A stretch of DNA of 64,000 nt from CAYTZN01 sp964442495. Lineage in GTDB: Bacteria; Pseudomonadota; Gammaproteobacteria; Legionellales; Legionellaceae. A program made the position numbers and the translations under genes. Below the pieces are notes generated by a model, which worked only from the letters and a program-made list of their open reading frames with translations, was not told where the DNA came from and searched no databases. Of the stretch, positions 9,185 through 17,118 are shown one piece after another. The DNA lies in NCBI GenBank assembly GCA_964442495.1, contig CAYTZN010000012.1, positions 7,054 to 71,053 of the forward strand. The letters run 5' to 3'. How positions within the stretch are numbered: the first letter of the stretch is position 1; each line of letters opens with the position of its first letter.

Positions 9185-9880
9185 TTAAGCGTGTTTTAAC
9201 ATGGTGATTTGTGCGGCCAATTGGTCGTAGCCTGCCTCAACATTAATATAATCAGCCCCCGCCAAATAAACGGACAAAGACCCATCATCGGTAACATTTA
9301 ATGCTTGCCAGATGCTATTAAATTTTCTCAAACGACGATAATCTTTCCGTTGGGTCACCAAATAAAAATTACGATAATAGCCCGGGGTCCGAATATTCAG
9401 GGCTTGGGCATCTGCCGCAAGATTTTGTCCTGGAAAATAATTTTTAAGTGAATAATCGTTATTGTTATGAACCGCAATGATTTTACCTTTAGGCAAAAGC
9501 ACTTTTATCTTTTGCGCTAATTTTTTCACTTCTCGATGAGCCTCTGGGGTATACGGGCCAAATTGATAAAGCGATTTTTTTATCCCTACATCTGTAAAAA
9601 TACGATTTGGATCAAATTCATAGCGTTTATGATGCAAATGAAAAACAACATTGCGTGAGCCTGAGTGAACCAAGGTTAAAACACTTCCACCTTGATGTTT
9701 AACCACGGCATTTGCAGCTTTTAAGGCCGTTTTTTCATTTTGATGCAAGTGAACAAATGCAGGGCCATTTCCATGAAATTGCTGTTTCACAATGACCACG
9801 GCGTCCCCCAGTCTCACTGAGTATTGATGAGCATGGAGTGGGTGCAAGCCAATCAACAACAAAAGAAAACGCCATATCAT
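9185..9880 (-). CDS. Exported protein of unknown function
   Basis: A 231-residue product with a typical Sec signal peptide ('WRFLLLLIGLHPLHAH', cleavage probably after HAH or LHA). The mature protein is His- and Lys-rich and predicted to be a compact alpha/beta fold. Blocks such as 'GGSVLTLVHSGSRNVVF', 'PKGKIIAVHNNNDYSL' and 'NFYLVTQRKDYRRL' suggest a conserved periplasmic enzyme-like core. The 'VHNN' and 'HSGSR' segments might be catalytic or metal-binding, but this is speculation. It is the same strand as the small lipoprotein at 8821, 70 bp away, but no coupling is evident. Confidence 0.7.
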   Translation of the reverse strand: MIWRFLLLLIGLHPLHAHQYSVRLGDAVVIVKQQFHGNGPAFVHLHQNEKTALKAANAVVKHQGGSVLTLVHSGSRNVVFHLHHKRYEFDPNRIFTDVGIKKSLYQFGPYTPEAHREVKKLAQKIKVLLPKGKIIAVHNNNDYSLKNYFPGQNLAADAQALNIRTPGYYRNFYLVTQRKDYRRLRKFNSIWQALNVTDDGSLSVYLAGADYINVEAGYDQLAAQITMLKHA

Positions 9881-10308
9881 GATAGATTTTTACCATTAAG
9901 ATTAATTTTTATGCATTTTATAGGGATTTTGATAGAACTGCAAAGAAAATTTTTATCCGTCGTGCGTAATAGGCTTTTCGTGAGCAAGAAGAAGAGGCAG
10001 TCATTTCTTGCGTATCTGAGCCGTCAATAAACGTTCAGAGCGGTGATTTTATGAAATGTAATTAGGTTTATCTGCTGATGCAAACTGACACACATACAAT
10101 TCAAACGAATCTCCTAATTGGCATTGTCATTTTGGTTCAGCCAAGTCAATAACTGCCTATATGTATAATAATAGACCATAAAAGACGGGCCAGAGTCATT
10201 AACGGGTTGAATTCAAAGCTCACTGTCACGAAGTACAAGAGTAAATGATGCACAGTATGGTAAAACTGTATTATAATCAATGACGAATGCATCAGCATAA
10301 AAAAACCG
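9881..10308. other. 428-bp intergenic region upstream of sulP
   Basis: No convincing gene is visible. A 68-residue frame that overlaps the start of the preceding gene (9824-10030) has no ribosome-binding site and no recognisable composition. The region is AT-rich and contains a plausible sigma-70 promoter near its right end (10249-10277). The length is generous for a single promoter and could hold a regulatory RNA or a lost gene, but I see no stable hairpin with a T-run. Confidence 0.5.
10249..10277 (+). promoter_or_regulatory. Candidate sigma-70 promoter of sulP
   Basis: A perfect TATAAT (10272-10277) lies 17 bp after TGCACA (10249-10254), a 4/6 match to TTGACA. Predicted transcription would start near 10284, about 25 nt before the sulP ATG at 10309. 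Confidence 0.45.
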
Positions 10309-11958
10309 ATGAAAACACTTATTGAATCTTATAAAGCAGGCCTTTTTCAAAAAAAATGGTGGTTACCCAATATTGTAGCGGGGGTCATTGTAGGGGTGGT
10401 TGCGTTGCCCCTGGCCATGGCGTTTGCGATTGCATCTGGTGCAAAACCCGAGCAAGGTCTTTATACAGCAATTGTTGCAGGCTTGCTTGTTTCTATATTT
10501 GGCGGCAGTCGCTTGCAAATAGCCGGGCCCACCGGTGCTTTTATCGTGGTTTTATCAGGGATCACGAGTAAATATGGCATTGATGGTCTACAAATCGCTA
10601 CCCTTATTGCGGGCTTCATGTTATTGCTGATGGGCTTCGCGCGTCTTGGTGCTATCATTAAATTTATTCCTGACCCAGTCATTGTAGGCTTCACGGCAGG
10701 TATAGCTATTATTATTTGGGTCGGGCAATGGCAATATTTTTTTGGATTACCCCCCGTTTCTGGCGCTCATTTTCACGAAAAATTATGGCAGTTAATCAAC
10801 GTGCTCCCCGCCATGAATTTAACAACAACCGCACTGGCATGTGCATCGCTAGTGATTGTGCTCTATGCGAATAAATTACCACTCATAAAACGCTTGCCTA
10901 CACCACTCATTGCCCTGGTTTTTGCCACAACCTTGCAATCGATATTCCAATTTAAAGGGGTAGCGACGATTGGGAACGCCTTTGGTGGAATTCCCCAAGG
11001 CCTACCCTCCTTTCATCTACCTGAAATAAGTGTTGATCGCATCCTTGAGCTCATAGGGCCGGCCTTCACCATAGCAATGCTAGGGGCTATTGAATCCCTT
11101 TTATCGGCTGTTGTCGCCGATGGAATGGCTGGCACTCGACACAATTCCAACCGCGAGCTTATAGGACAAGGCCTGGCTAACATTGCAGCGCCTCTTTTTG
11201 GCGGATTTGCCGCCACCGGCGCTATTGCACGAACAGCGACCAATATTCGTAATGGCGGCAATAGCCCCTTAGCCGGCATTATTCACTCAGTAACATTAAT
11301 TCTTATTCTTCTCTTCCTCGCACCATTGGCTAAAAATGTGCCTCTTGCAACCCTCGCCGCTATTCTCTTTGTAGTGGCCTGGAACATGAGTGAGGCAAAA
11401 CATGTCATTAAACTTATCAAGCGTGCTCCACGTGCTGATATTGTCATTCTACTGATTACATTTTTACTGACTGTTTTCGTAGACTTGGTTGTTGCGGTAA
11501 ATATAGGGGTGATTCTTGCCATTCTTCATTTTCTGTTAAGCATGGCAGACAGTGTGGTGGTGGAACAACAAAGCGAAGATGAATTAGCCCTTGAGCATCC
11601 CCTTCAAGAGCGCCCCACATTGCCAAAGGATGTTCTAGTTTATGCAATCGATGGTCCTTTTTTCTTTGGAGCCGTTGAGCATTTTGAGCTGGCCCTAGCC
11701 AATACTCACAGTGACCCCAAGGTGCTTATTATTCGTTTACGTTGGGTGCCTTTTATTGATATCACAGGGTTACAATCCCTTGAAGAAACGATACAAGATG
11801 TTCAAAAACGCGGAATACGTGTCATTTTAACGGGTACAAATGCAACCGTTAAAGCTAAACTTAAAAAAGCGGGTATTATTGATTTATTAGGTGCTCATAA
11901 TTTTTTTATGGAATTTCAGGAGGCACTGTCAGTGGTTAATCAATCGCGACACAAATAA
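10309..11958 (+). CDS. SulP-family anion transporter with STAS domain
   Basis: A 549-residue inner-membrane transporter of the SLC26/SulP family. The N-terminal part has the family signature ('GVIVGVVALPLAMAFAIASGAKPEQGLYTAIVAG') and around 12-14 membrane segments, including 'QIAGPTGAFIVVLSGI' and 'NRELIGQGLANIAAPLFGGFAATGAIARTATNIRNGG'. The last roughly 110 residues form a cytoplasmic STAS domain ('FIDITGLQSLEETI'). SulP proteins carry sulfate, bicarbonate, dicarboxylates or other anions, and sequence alone does not say which. The DIC module at 53-57 kb makes bicarbonate worth testing, although the two loci are 40 kb apart. It is monocistronic. Confidence 0.92.
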   Translation: MKTLIESYKAGLFQKKWWLPNIVAGVIVGVVALPLAMAFAIASGAKPEQGLYTAIVAGLLVSIFGGSRLQIAGPTGAFIVVLSGITSKYGIDGLQIATLIAGFMLLLMGFARLGAIIKFIPDPVIVGFTAGIAIIIWVGQWQYFFGLPPVSGAHFHEKLWQLINVLPAMNLTTTALACASLVIVLYANKLPLIKRLPTPLIALVFATTLQSIFQFKGVATIGNAFGGIPQGLPSFHLPEISVDRILELIGPAFTIAMLGAIESLLSAVVADGMAGTRHNSNRELIGQGLANIAAPLFGGFAATGAIARTATNIRNGGNSPLAGIIHSVTLILILLFLAPLAKNVPLATLAAILFVVAWNMSEAKHVIKLIKRAPRADIVILLITFLLTVFVDLVVAVNIGVILAILHFLLSMADSVVVEQQSEDELALEHPLQERPTLPKDVLVYAIDGPFFFGAVEHFELALANTHSDPKVLIIRLRWVPFIDITGLQSLEETIQDVQKRGIRVILTGTNATVKAKLKKAGIIDLLGAHNFFMEFQEALSVVNQSRHK

Positions 11959-12051
11959 GTCCTTAACTCTTGTCCATATAGGGATTGCGTATTTTACTAA
12001 AAATACCGCATGATATGATGAGGCTTATTGATTATGAATTGCAGAGCATGA

Positions 12052-12134
12052 GTGGTCGTTAAATAAACTAGACGCCAACCTACAGGGCTTTATGCTGCAA
12101 CGAGCAGTCTAGTTAGATTTTCGACGAAGACCAC
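12052..12134 (+). repeat. Nested inverted repeats in the leader of the solute-binding protein gene
   Basis: An inner perfect 8-bp inverted repeat (AACTAGAC 12066-12073, GTCTAGTT 12107-12114) sits inside an outer 6-bp pair (GTGGTC 12052-12057, GACCAC 12129-12134). The structure could fold as an RNA about 33 nt upstream of the ATG at 12167. There is no T-run after it, so it is not a simple terminator. Confidence 0.5.
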
Positions 12135-12166
12135 GACGGTGTTAATATCTTCAAAGGATTGATGTT

Positions 12167-12892
12167 ATGAAACGACTGCTTTTTTTAATGCTCTGGTTTG
12201 CGCTCTCTCTGTCATATGCTCAAAATCTAACCATAGGTACCACCTCTCAAAATCCTCCCTTTAATTCACTTGCCGATCAAAAAGACCATTTCTATGGATT
12301 TGATATTGATATCATGGGTGAAATTTGTAACCGCATACAAGCTCGCTGCCAATTTATACCCCTCCTCTTTAATAGTTTATTCACTCAATTAAGCACTGAA
12401 AACATTGATCTTGCTATTGCTGCCATCGTTATTACCCCCTATCGCCAACAAGAGTTTCTTTTCAGCCTGCCTTATCTTGAAAGCCGAGGCCAATTTATTA
12501 CTCTTCAACAATCAAATATAAATACCCTTGAAAACATCCCAAATAAAAAAATTGGCACACGTCTAGGAACCCCTTTTAAAGAGCTTGCCTTTTCATTATA
12601 TAAAAACAGCGTGACCTTGGTTGATGTCTTGGATATTGCCGATCTGATGGATAGTTTGAACAACAAAACAATTGATGTGGCGTTAATGGATGCTGAAGCG
12701 GCTAAAAACTGGGTAATGAACAACTCAAACGTTTATAAGCTCATTGGGGCCCCCATTCCTGTGGGTGGAGGCTATGGAATCATGGCCAACCCAAATCAAG
12801 GCGCTCTCATATCTCAAATTAATCAAGCATTGCTGCACATGGAAGACGATGGAACCTACCTTAAAATATATACCCGTTATTTTCCTGACTAA
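12167..12892 (+). CDS. Periplasmic amino-acid-type solute-binding protein (family 3)
   Basis: A 241-residue protein with a Sec signal peptide ending near 'LSLSYAQN'. The mature part is a classic bilobal family-3 binding fold: 'LTIGTTSQNPPFNS', 'FYGFDIDIMGEICNRI', 'DLAIAAIVITPYRQQEFLFSLPYLES', 'KKIGTRLGTPF' and 'GGYGIMANPNQGALISQINQALLHMEDDGTYLKIYTRYF'. This resembles arginine- and ornithine-binding proteins of ABC importers. No permease or ATPase is adjacent, so its partner must be elsewhere or it has a sensory role. AAAGGA lies upstream of the ATG at suitable distance. Convergent with rep, 10 bp apart. Confidence 0.88.
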   Translation: MKRLLFLMLWFALSLSYAQNLTIGTTSQNPPFNSLADQKDHFYGFDIDIMGEICNRIQARCQFIPLLFNSLFTQLSTENIDLAIAAIVITPYRQQEFLFSLPYLESRGQFITLQQSNINTLENIPNKKIGTRLGTPFKELAFSLYKNSVTLVDVLDIADLMDSLNNKTIDVALMDAEAAKNWVMNNSNVYKLIGAPIPVGGGYGIMANPNQGALISQINQALLHMEDDGTYLKIYTRYFPD

Positions 12893-12902
12893 CAGGCATT
12901 CC

Positions 12903-14894
12903 TTACTCGAGCAAATTTTTTAGACCCTCCAAATGAGAGCGGGCAAGCGCCTTGGAACGTTCTTCATCACGCACACCACCCCGACCAAACCACTCCAAGC
13001 TATCCTCAGGTAATTCATCTAAAAAACGACTAGGCAAACAAGCCTGCATTTCGCCTCCTCGCCGTCGCTGCCTGGCGAGGGTTAAACACAATGCTTTTTG
13101 AGCGCGGGTTATTCCTACATAGGCCAAACGTCGCTCCTCTTCAATGTGGTCCTCTTCAATACTAACACGGTGCGGGAGAAGCTCTTCCTCCATTCCCACT
13201 AAATAAACAAAAGGAAACTCTAACCCTTTAGAGGCATGAAGGGTCATTAACTGAAGCGTATCTGTATCATGCGTATCTGATTGCTCTAAAATATCGATAA
13301 GGATTAATTTATTGATAACATCCGGCAGCTGGCTATTAGGCTCTTTCTGTAACAAGCGCCCCACCCACTCGATTAGCTCCCATACATTTTCCATGCATTT
13401 CTGGGCTTTAAGAGGCGTATCACATTGCTCGTAAACGTGGGCCTCATACCCGCTCTCCTCCACCATGTCACGGAGCACTGCCTCAATAGGCTCATGAAGT
13501 ACCCGCTGCTTGATGGTATGAAGCCAGGTTTTAAATTTATACAATGCCGCCCGGGGCTTTTCGCCAATAGGTTCTGATAGGGCTAAATGATCACAACAGG
13601 CATAAAGGCTTTGCCGTCTAGATTCCGCATAGTTACCTAACGCTTTTAATGTTGTTTCTCCAATGCCACGTTTGGGCGTATTGATTATCCTTAAAAAAGC
13701 AGCATCATCCGCTTCATTACACAACACTTTAAGATATGCAAAAATATCGCGAACTTCTGTTTTTGCAAACCATGACTGCCCACCACTAATATGATAAGGA
13801 ATGCTGTGGTGACGTAATACTTTTTCAAACACTCGTGATTGATGGTTCCCACGGTACAAAATCGCAAAGTCACCATAAGGCATACGATTCCGCAATTTAT
13901 GGCTGATAAGATCAGCCACCACTTGCTCGGCCTCATCTTGCTCATCCTTACAACATAAAACACGTAATAAATCACCAGAGCCCAGCTCGCTCCATAATGT
14001 CTTGGTATACAAATGGGGATTTTGAGCAATCAAATGATTAGCTGCATGAAGAATTCGCCCTGTAGAGCGGTAATTTTGTTCAAGCTTGATAACCTTAAGG
14101 TTTGGGTAATCACTTTTTAATTGCACAAGGTTTTCAGGCTTAGCACCTCGCCACGCATAAATCGACTGATCATCATCCCCCACCACTGTAAAATGCGCAC
14201 GTGTGCCGACCAATAATTTTACCAACGTGTACTGGCACGTGTTTGAGTCTTGATATTCATCAATCAATAAATGGCGAATAGTGGTTTGCCAATGGTCTAA
14301 AATATCTGCGTGCGCTCTCAACAAAGAAACCGGCAAACGAATTAAATCGTCAAAATCAACTGCATTATAAGCCTCTAATAGTTCTTGATAGCGAGGATAG
14401 ATGGTTAAAACCTCTGCCTGTAAGGGTGTGTTGAAGGTTAACCTATCGTTTGGCGATAACATTTCATTTTTCCAGTGTGAAATACACTGTTGCACTTGAA
14501 ATAAATAGTCACGGTCATTTGCACGAGCCGTCGGCAATATGCCTTTCAAAACCTGTAAACAGTCTTCTGTATCAAAAATAGAAAATCCAGGTTTTAAACC
14601 ACAACGCGCCACGTCACGTTTGAGAATACGCAAGCCTAACGTATGGAAAGTAGCAACTTTTAACCCGCGCCGAACATGAGAGGGTAAAACAGACGCCACA
14701 CGAAGACGCATTTCATTCGCCGCTTTATTGGTAAACGTTACAGCACAGATGCTTTTAGCGGCATACCCACATTGTTCAATAAGATACGCAATTTTTTGAG
14801 TGATCACGCGGGTTTTACCGCTTCCGGCTCCTGCTAACACCAACATTGGGCCATCGATAAATTTAACCGCAGCCATCTGTTGAGGATTTAGCAT
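12903..14894 (-). CDS. rep: ATP-dependent DNA helicase Rep (UvrD/Rep family)
   Basis: Superfamily-1 3'-to-5' helicase that helps forks move through nucleoprotein roadblocks. Visible motifs: Q motif 'LNPQQMAAV', Walker A 'AGAGSGKT', motif Ia 'AVTFTNKAANEM', DEYQDSN (Walker B), 'VVGDDDQSIYAWRGA', 'LEQNYRST', and near the end 'TLHASKGLEFPFVYLVGMEEELLPH' plus 'EERRLAYVGITRAQ'. The 663-residue length fits Rep (about 670) better than UvrD (about 720). It is divergent from hslO; the intergenic gap of about 100 bp must hold both promoters. Confidence 0.95.
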   Translation of the reverse strand: MLNPQQMAAVKFIDGPMLVLAGAGSGKTRVITQKIAYLIEQCGYAAKSICAVTFTNKAANEMRLRVASVLPSHVRRGLKVATFHTLGLRILKRDVARCGLKPGFSIFDTEDCLQVLKGILPTARANDRDYLFQVQQCISHWKNEMLSPNDRLTFNTPLQAEVLTIYPRYQELLEAYNAVDFDDLIRLPVSLLRAHADILDHWQTTIRHLLIDEYQDSNTCQYTLVKLLVGTRAHFTVVGDDDQSIYAWRGAKPENLVQLKSDYPNLKVIKLEQNYRSTGRILHAANHLIAQNPHLYTKTLWSELGSGDLLRVLCCKDEQDEAEQVVADLISHKLRNRMPYGDFAILYRGNHQSRVFEKVLRHHSIPYHISGGQSWFAKTEVRDIFAYLKVLCNEADDAAFLRIINTPKRGIGETTLKALGNYAESRRQSLYACCDHLALSEPIGEKPRAALYKFKTWLHTIKQRVLHEPIEAVLRDMVEESGYEAHVYEQCDTPLKAQKCMENVWELIEWVGRLLQKEPNSQLPDVINKLILIDILEQSDTHDTDTLQLMTLHASKGLEFPFVYLVGMEEELLPHRVSIEEDHIEEERRLAYVGITRAQKALCLTLARQRRRGGEMQACLPSRFLDELPEDSLEWFGRGGVRDEERSKALARSHLEGLKNLLE

Positions 14895-14997
14895 ACTTTA
14901 TACTCGCGCAAAAAAAACACATTATTACGTTTATATCCCGAGCAATCAATCTACTTTGTGCTAAAATCAAGAATGCTTTAAAAAATGACCTTATCCC

Positions 14998-15843
14998 ATG
15001 AAAGAAACTGATACGTTACAACGCTTTATGTTTGAGCATGCAAGTATTCGCGGAGAAATTGCTCATGTAGACGATACTTATAAAACCATCATGCACCAAC
15101 GCCCGTACCCACCAGTGGTTAAACGCTTATTGGGCGAAGCGTTGATCTCTTGTTTAATGCTCGCAGGAAGCATTAAATTTGAAGGCGAAGTCAGCTTACA
15201 ATTTCATGGGGATAAACGCCTCCCTCTCTTGCTCGTCCAATGCGACCACGAGTTACACATTAGAGCCTTTGCAAAATACCAAGAAGACTCGGAAACCGTG
15301 GATTATGCCAATGCCTTTTTAGAAGGAAAAATGATCTTAAGCATTAATCAATACAAACAGACTCAAACCTATCAAAGCGTCGTGCCCATACTTTCAACCT
15401 CCATGGGAGAGAATTTAACCCACTATTTCGCCCAATCCGAACAGGTCGCAAGCCAAGTATGGCTCGCAGTCAATGACGACACCGCAGCGGGCATGTTAAT
15501 TCAATTAATGCCAGGCCAAAACACACAACAACGCGAAGAATTCTGGGAGTATGCAGTACAACTTGGTCAAACCATCAGTGAACATGAGTTATTAACCCTT
15601 GATAATACAACCATATTACACCGCTTGTACCATGAAACAGAATTGCGTCTTTACAGTGCGCGCCCTGTTTCATTCCAGTGCCGTTGTAGCCATGAAAAAA
15701 TGAAGCAAGCACTCACTGTACTTGGTGAAGAAGACATGCTGGCATTATTAAAAGAACGAGGAAATATTGAAATCAGTTGTGATTTTTGCAACCAACAATA
15801 TGTTTTTGATCCAATCGACATTACGTTACTGTTTCGAAAATAG
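14998..15843 (+). CDS. hslO: Redox-regulated chaperone Hsp33
   Basis: A holdase activated by oxidative unfolding, which protects cytosolic proteins from aggregation during oxidant stress. The 281-residue product has the Hsp33 core ('RPYPPVVKRLLGEALISCLMLAGSIKFEG') and the C-terminal zinc redox switch. The latter is CxC at residues 228 and 230 ('QCRCSHEK') and CxxC at 261 and 264 ('CDFC'), with the expected 30-residue spacing. The four cysteines coordinate zinc when reduced and form disulfides on oxidation. Relevant to survival inside phagocytes, though that is inference. Followed by the inverted-repeat element at 15896. Confidence 0.97.
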   Translation: MKETDTLQRFMFEHASIRGEIAHVDDTYKTIMHQRPYPPVVKRLLGEALISCLMLAGSIKFEGEVSLQFHGDKRLPLLLVQCDHELHIRAFAKYQEDSETVDYANAFLEGKMILSINQYKQTQTYQSVVPILSTSMGENLTHYFAQSEQVASQVWLAVNDDTAAGMLIQLMPGQNTQQREEFWEYAVQLGQTISEHELLTLDNTTILHRLYHETELRLYSARPVSFQCRCSHEKMKQALTVLGEEDMLALLKERGNIEISCDFCNQQYVFDPIDITLLFRK

Positions 15844-15895
15844 CGGAATACCAACAAAGACGCATTATAAAGCCAGAATGCGCGCGGTATCTAAT

Positions 15896-16137
15896 AATCT
15901 GGCAAGACTTGTGGGTTAGAAAAAACACCAGTTATGTCATTTCCGCGAAGGTGGGAATCCATTCCAAAATAGGGCGCATTGATGAGCGCACGATAGGTTC
16001 CCGCCTTCGCAGGAACGACAAACTATCATTACACAGATTTGTGGGTCATGATATGTCAAAGGACCTTGGAAATGAGGCCAAGTCAGTCAAATAAAATCTT
16101 GTTTGTCTTATTTGGTCATACAAGCTCTTGCCAGATT
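15896..16137. repeat. 242-bp MITE-like element with 12-bp terminal inverted repeats
   Basis: AATCTGGCAAGA (15896-15907) and TCTTGCCAGATT (16126-16137) are perfect inverted copies bounding a 242-bp stretch with no credible gene; a 61-residue frame inside it is spurious. The stretch contains a second, smaller imperfect palindrome (15936-16019). I see no clear target-site duplication. It lies between hslO and the small ORF at 16210. Confidence 0.55.
15936..16019. repeat. Short palindromic repeat of the GCGAAGGCGGGAAC type
   Basis: The left arm at 15936-15960 starts GTCATTTCCGCGAAGG and the right arm at 15996-16019 ends CGCCTTCGCAGGAACGAC; they are imperfect inverted repeats of about 24 bp. The sequence type (GTCATTCCCGCGAAGGCGGGAATCC and its complement) is a familiar dispersed repeat in several proteobacterial genomes. 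It is more GC-rich than its surroundings, suggesting insertion. Confidence 0.65.
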
Positions 16138-16209
16138 TGTGCTTAAACATTAAATACGTTTACCCTGAGTCGTCTATACTTAATATACACTGTTCATAAG
16201 AGTATTATT

Positions 16210-16335
16210 GTGAATACAAAAGAAATTCCCGATGCACCTAATGAACTCCCATCCGCACCACCATTGGAAGAACCGCCGCCTACAGAGCCCCCCGAGCCCA
16301 TGTTACCGGATACACCCGAACCCAATTCTGAATAA
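16210..16335 (+). CDS. 41-residue Pro/Glu-rich small protein
   Basis: A short frame starting with GTG at 16210 and ending at TAA 16333-16335. About a third of its residues are proline and many of the rest are glutamate ('PPLEEPPPTEPPEP'), so the peptide would be acidic and extended. The composition is far from random for this AT-rich DNA, which argues for a real gene. The start has only a weak AAGAG purine tract. It contains a triple-proline run that would need EF-P for efficient translation. It lies just downstream of the inverted-repeat element and converges with the gene at 16345. It could also be the remnant of a longer proline-rich protein. Confidence 0.45.
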   Translation: MNTKEIPDAPNELPSAPPLEEPPPTEPPEPMLPDTPEPNSE

Positions 16336-16344
16336 GAAAAGAGG

Positions 16345-16863
16345 CTAATTTATTTTTAGGAGGCCGGGTTCCTGAAACGAAGTTGCAGAGACTGGCCTAT
16401 TTTGCTCAAGTTCACCGAGTGAACAAGGAAGCCCCCGCATGGCGTTCAAAATATTTTGCATGATAATAAATTGCTCACTTAACTGAAAATATAAATGCGC
16501 CGATTCAGCTGCATGCAATTCACTAACGGTCAAATATGCCGCTTGCCCCATGTCACTAAAATATTTAAGTCGAACATGGCGCTTGTCTGCCATACCGGGG
16601 AATAAACCACAAAACAATAGGCTTTTATCACCCACTTCTCGCAGACGCTCAATTTGTCGACTTCCAGACGCGCGCATAGATTCAAGAAAATCCAACGCAA
16701 TAACAGATTCCATTAAATGAGTCGTGTGAGAAAAACGCATCAACAAAAAAACCAGATAACTTTCCGTGCTTTCATTTAGAACCAGCCGGGTAGTTGCTTG
16801 CGCTTCATTAACAAGGGCATGCCATTGACTGGTATCGGTGGGATGCAAAATCAATTTATTCAT
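16345..16863 (-). CDS. Uncharacterised soluble protein
   Basis: A 172-residue protein of unknown function, predicted mainly helical, with no signal peptide or clear membrane helix. I chose the ATG at 16863 because GGTGG lies 6 nt upstream; a longer frame begins at 16890. Features such as 'SYLVFLLMRFSHTTHLMES', 'GDKSLLFCGLFPGMADKRHV' and 'AAYLTVSELHAAESAHLYFQLSEQF' suggest a compact helical bundle conserved in its lineage. It is divergent from typA. No neighbour suggests a job. Confidence 0.65.
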   Translation of the reverse strand: MNKLILHPTDTSQWHALVNEAQATTRLVLNESTESYLVFLLMRFSHTTHLMESVIALDFLESMRASGSRQIERLREVGDKSLLFCGLFPGMADKRHVRLKYFSDMGQAAYLTVSELHAAESAHLYFQLSEQFIIMQNILNAMRGLPCSLGELEQNRPVSATSFQEPGLLKIN

Positions 16864-17118
16864 GTTTTTCCACCTTTTTAGGTCTCTCATTATTAGTGTA
16901 GCAAAATTTATGCCACATGATAGGTCACTTTAAGTAATTTGACTGATAAATCAATATACATAGGGTGTTTTTCACGTGCCATTAAACAAACAGTGCGTGA
17001 TTATTTGGGGTTCAGCGCTTATTTATTGTATAATGGTAAGTTATGCACGATTAACCTACTTTTACATGTCTCTTTGCAAAGCCGTGTAGCTCTATATTAT
17101 TGCCAATTGAAGGTCCCT

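Noticed and set aside
9824..10030. 68-residue frame overlapping the exported-protein gene
   Set aside because: Antisense to a signal-peptide gene over its first part, no ribosome-binding site, and no recognisable composition.
10309..11958. SulP protein as part of the DIC system (BicA-like)
   Set aside because: SulP substrates vary widely and the gene is 40 kb from dab with no shared operator visible; I note it only as a possibility.
15909..16094. 61-residue frame inside the inverted-repeat element
   Set aside because: Its codons simply read through two palindromes; the frame is a by-product of the repeats.
16939..17118. 60-residue N-terminal extension of TypA
   Set aside because: The family starts at '[20 protein letters not shown]' and the extension has no signal, family counterpart or ribosome-binding site.
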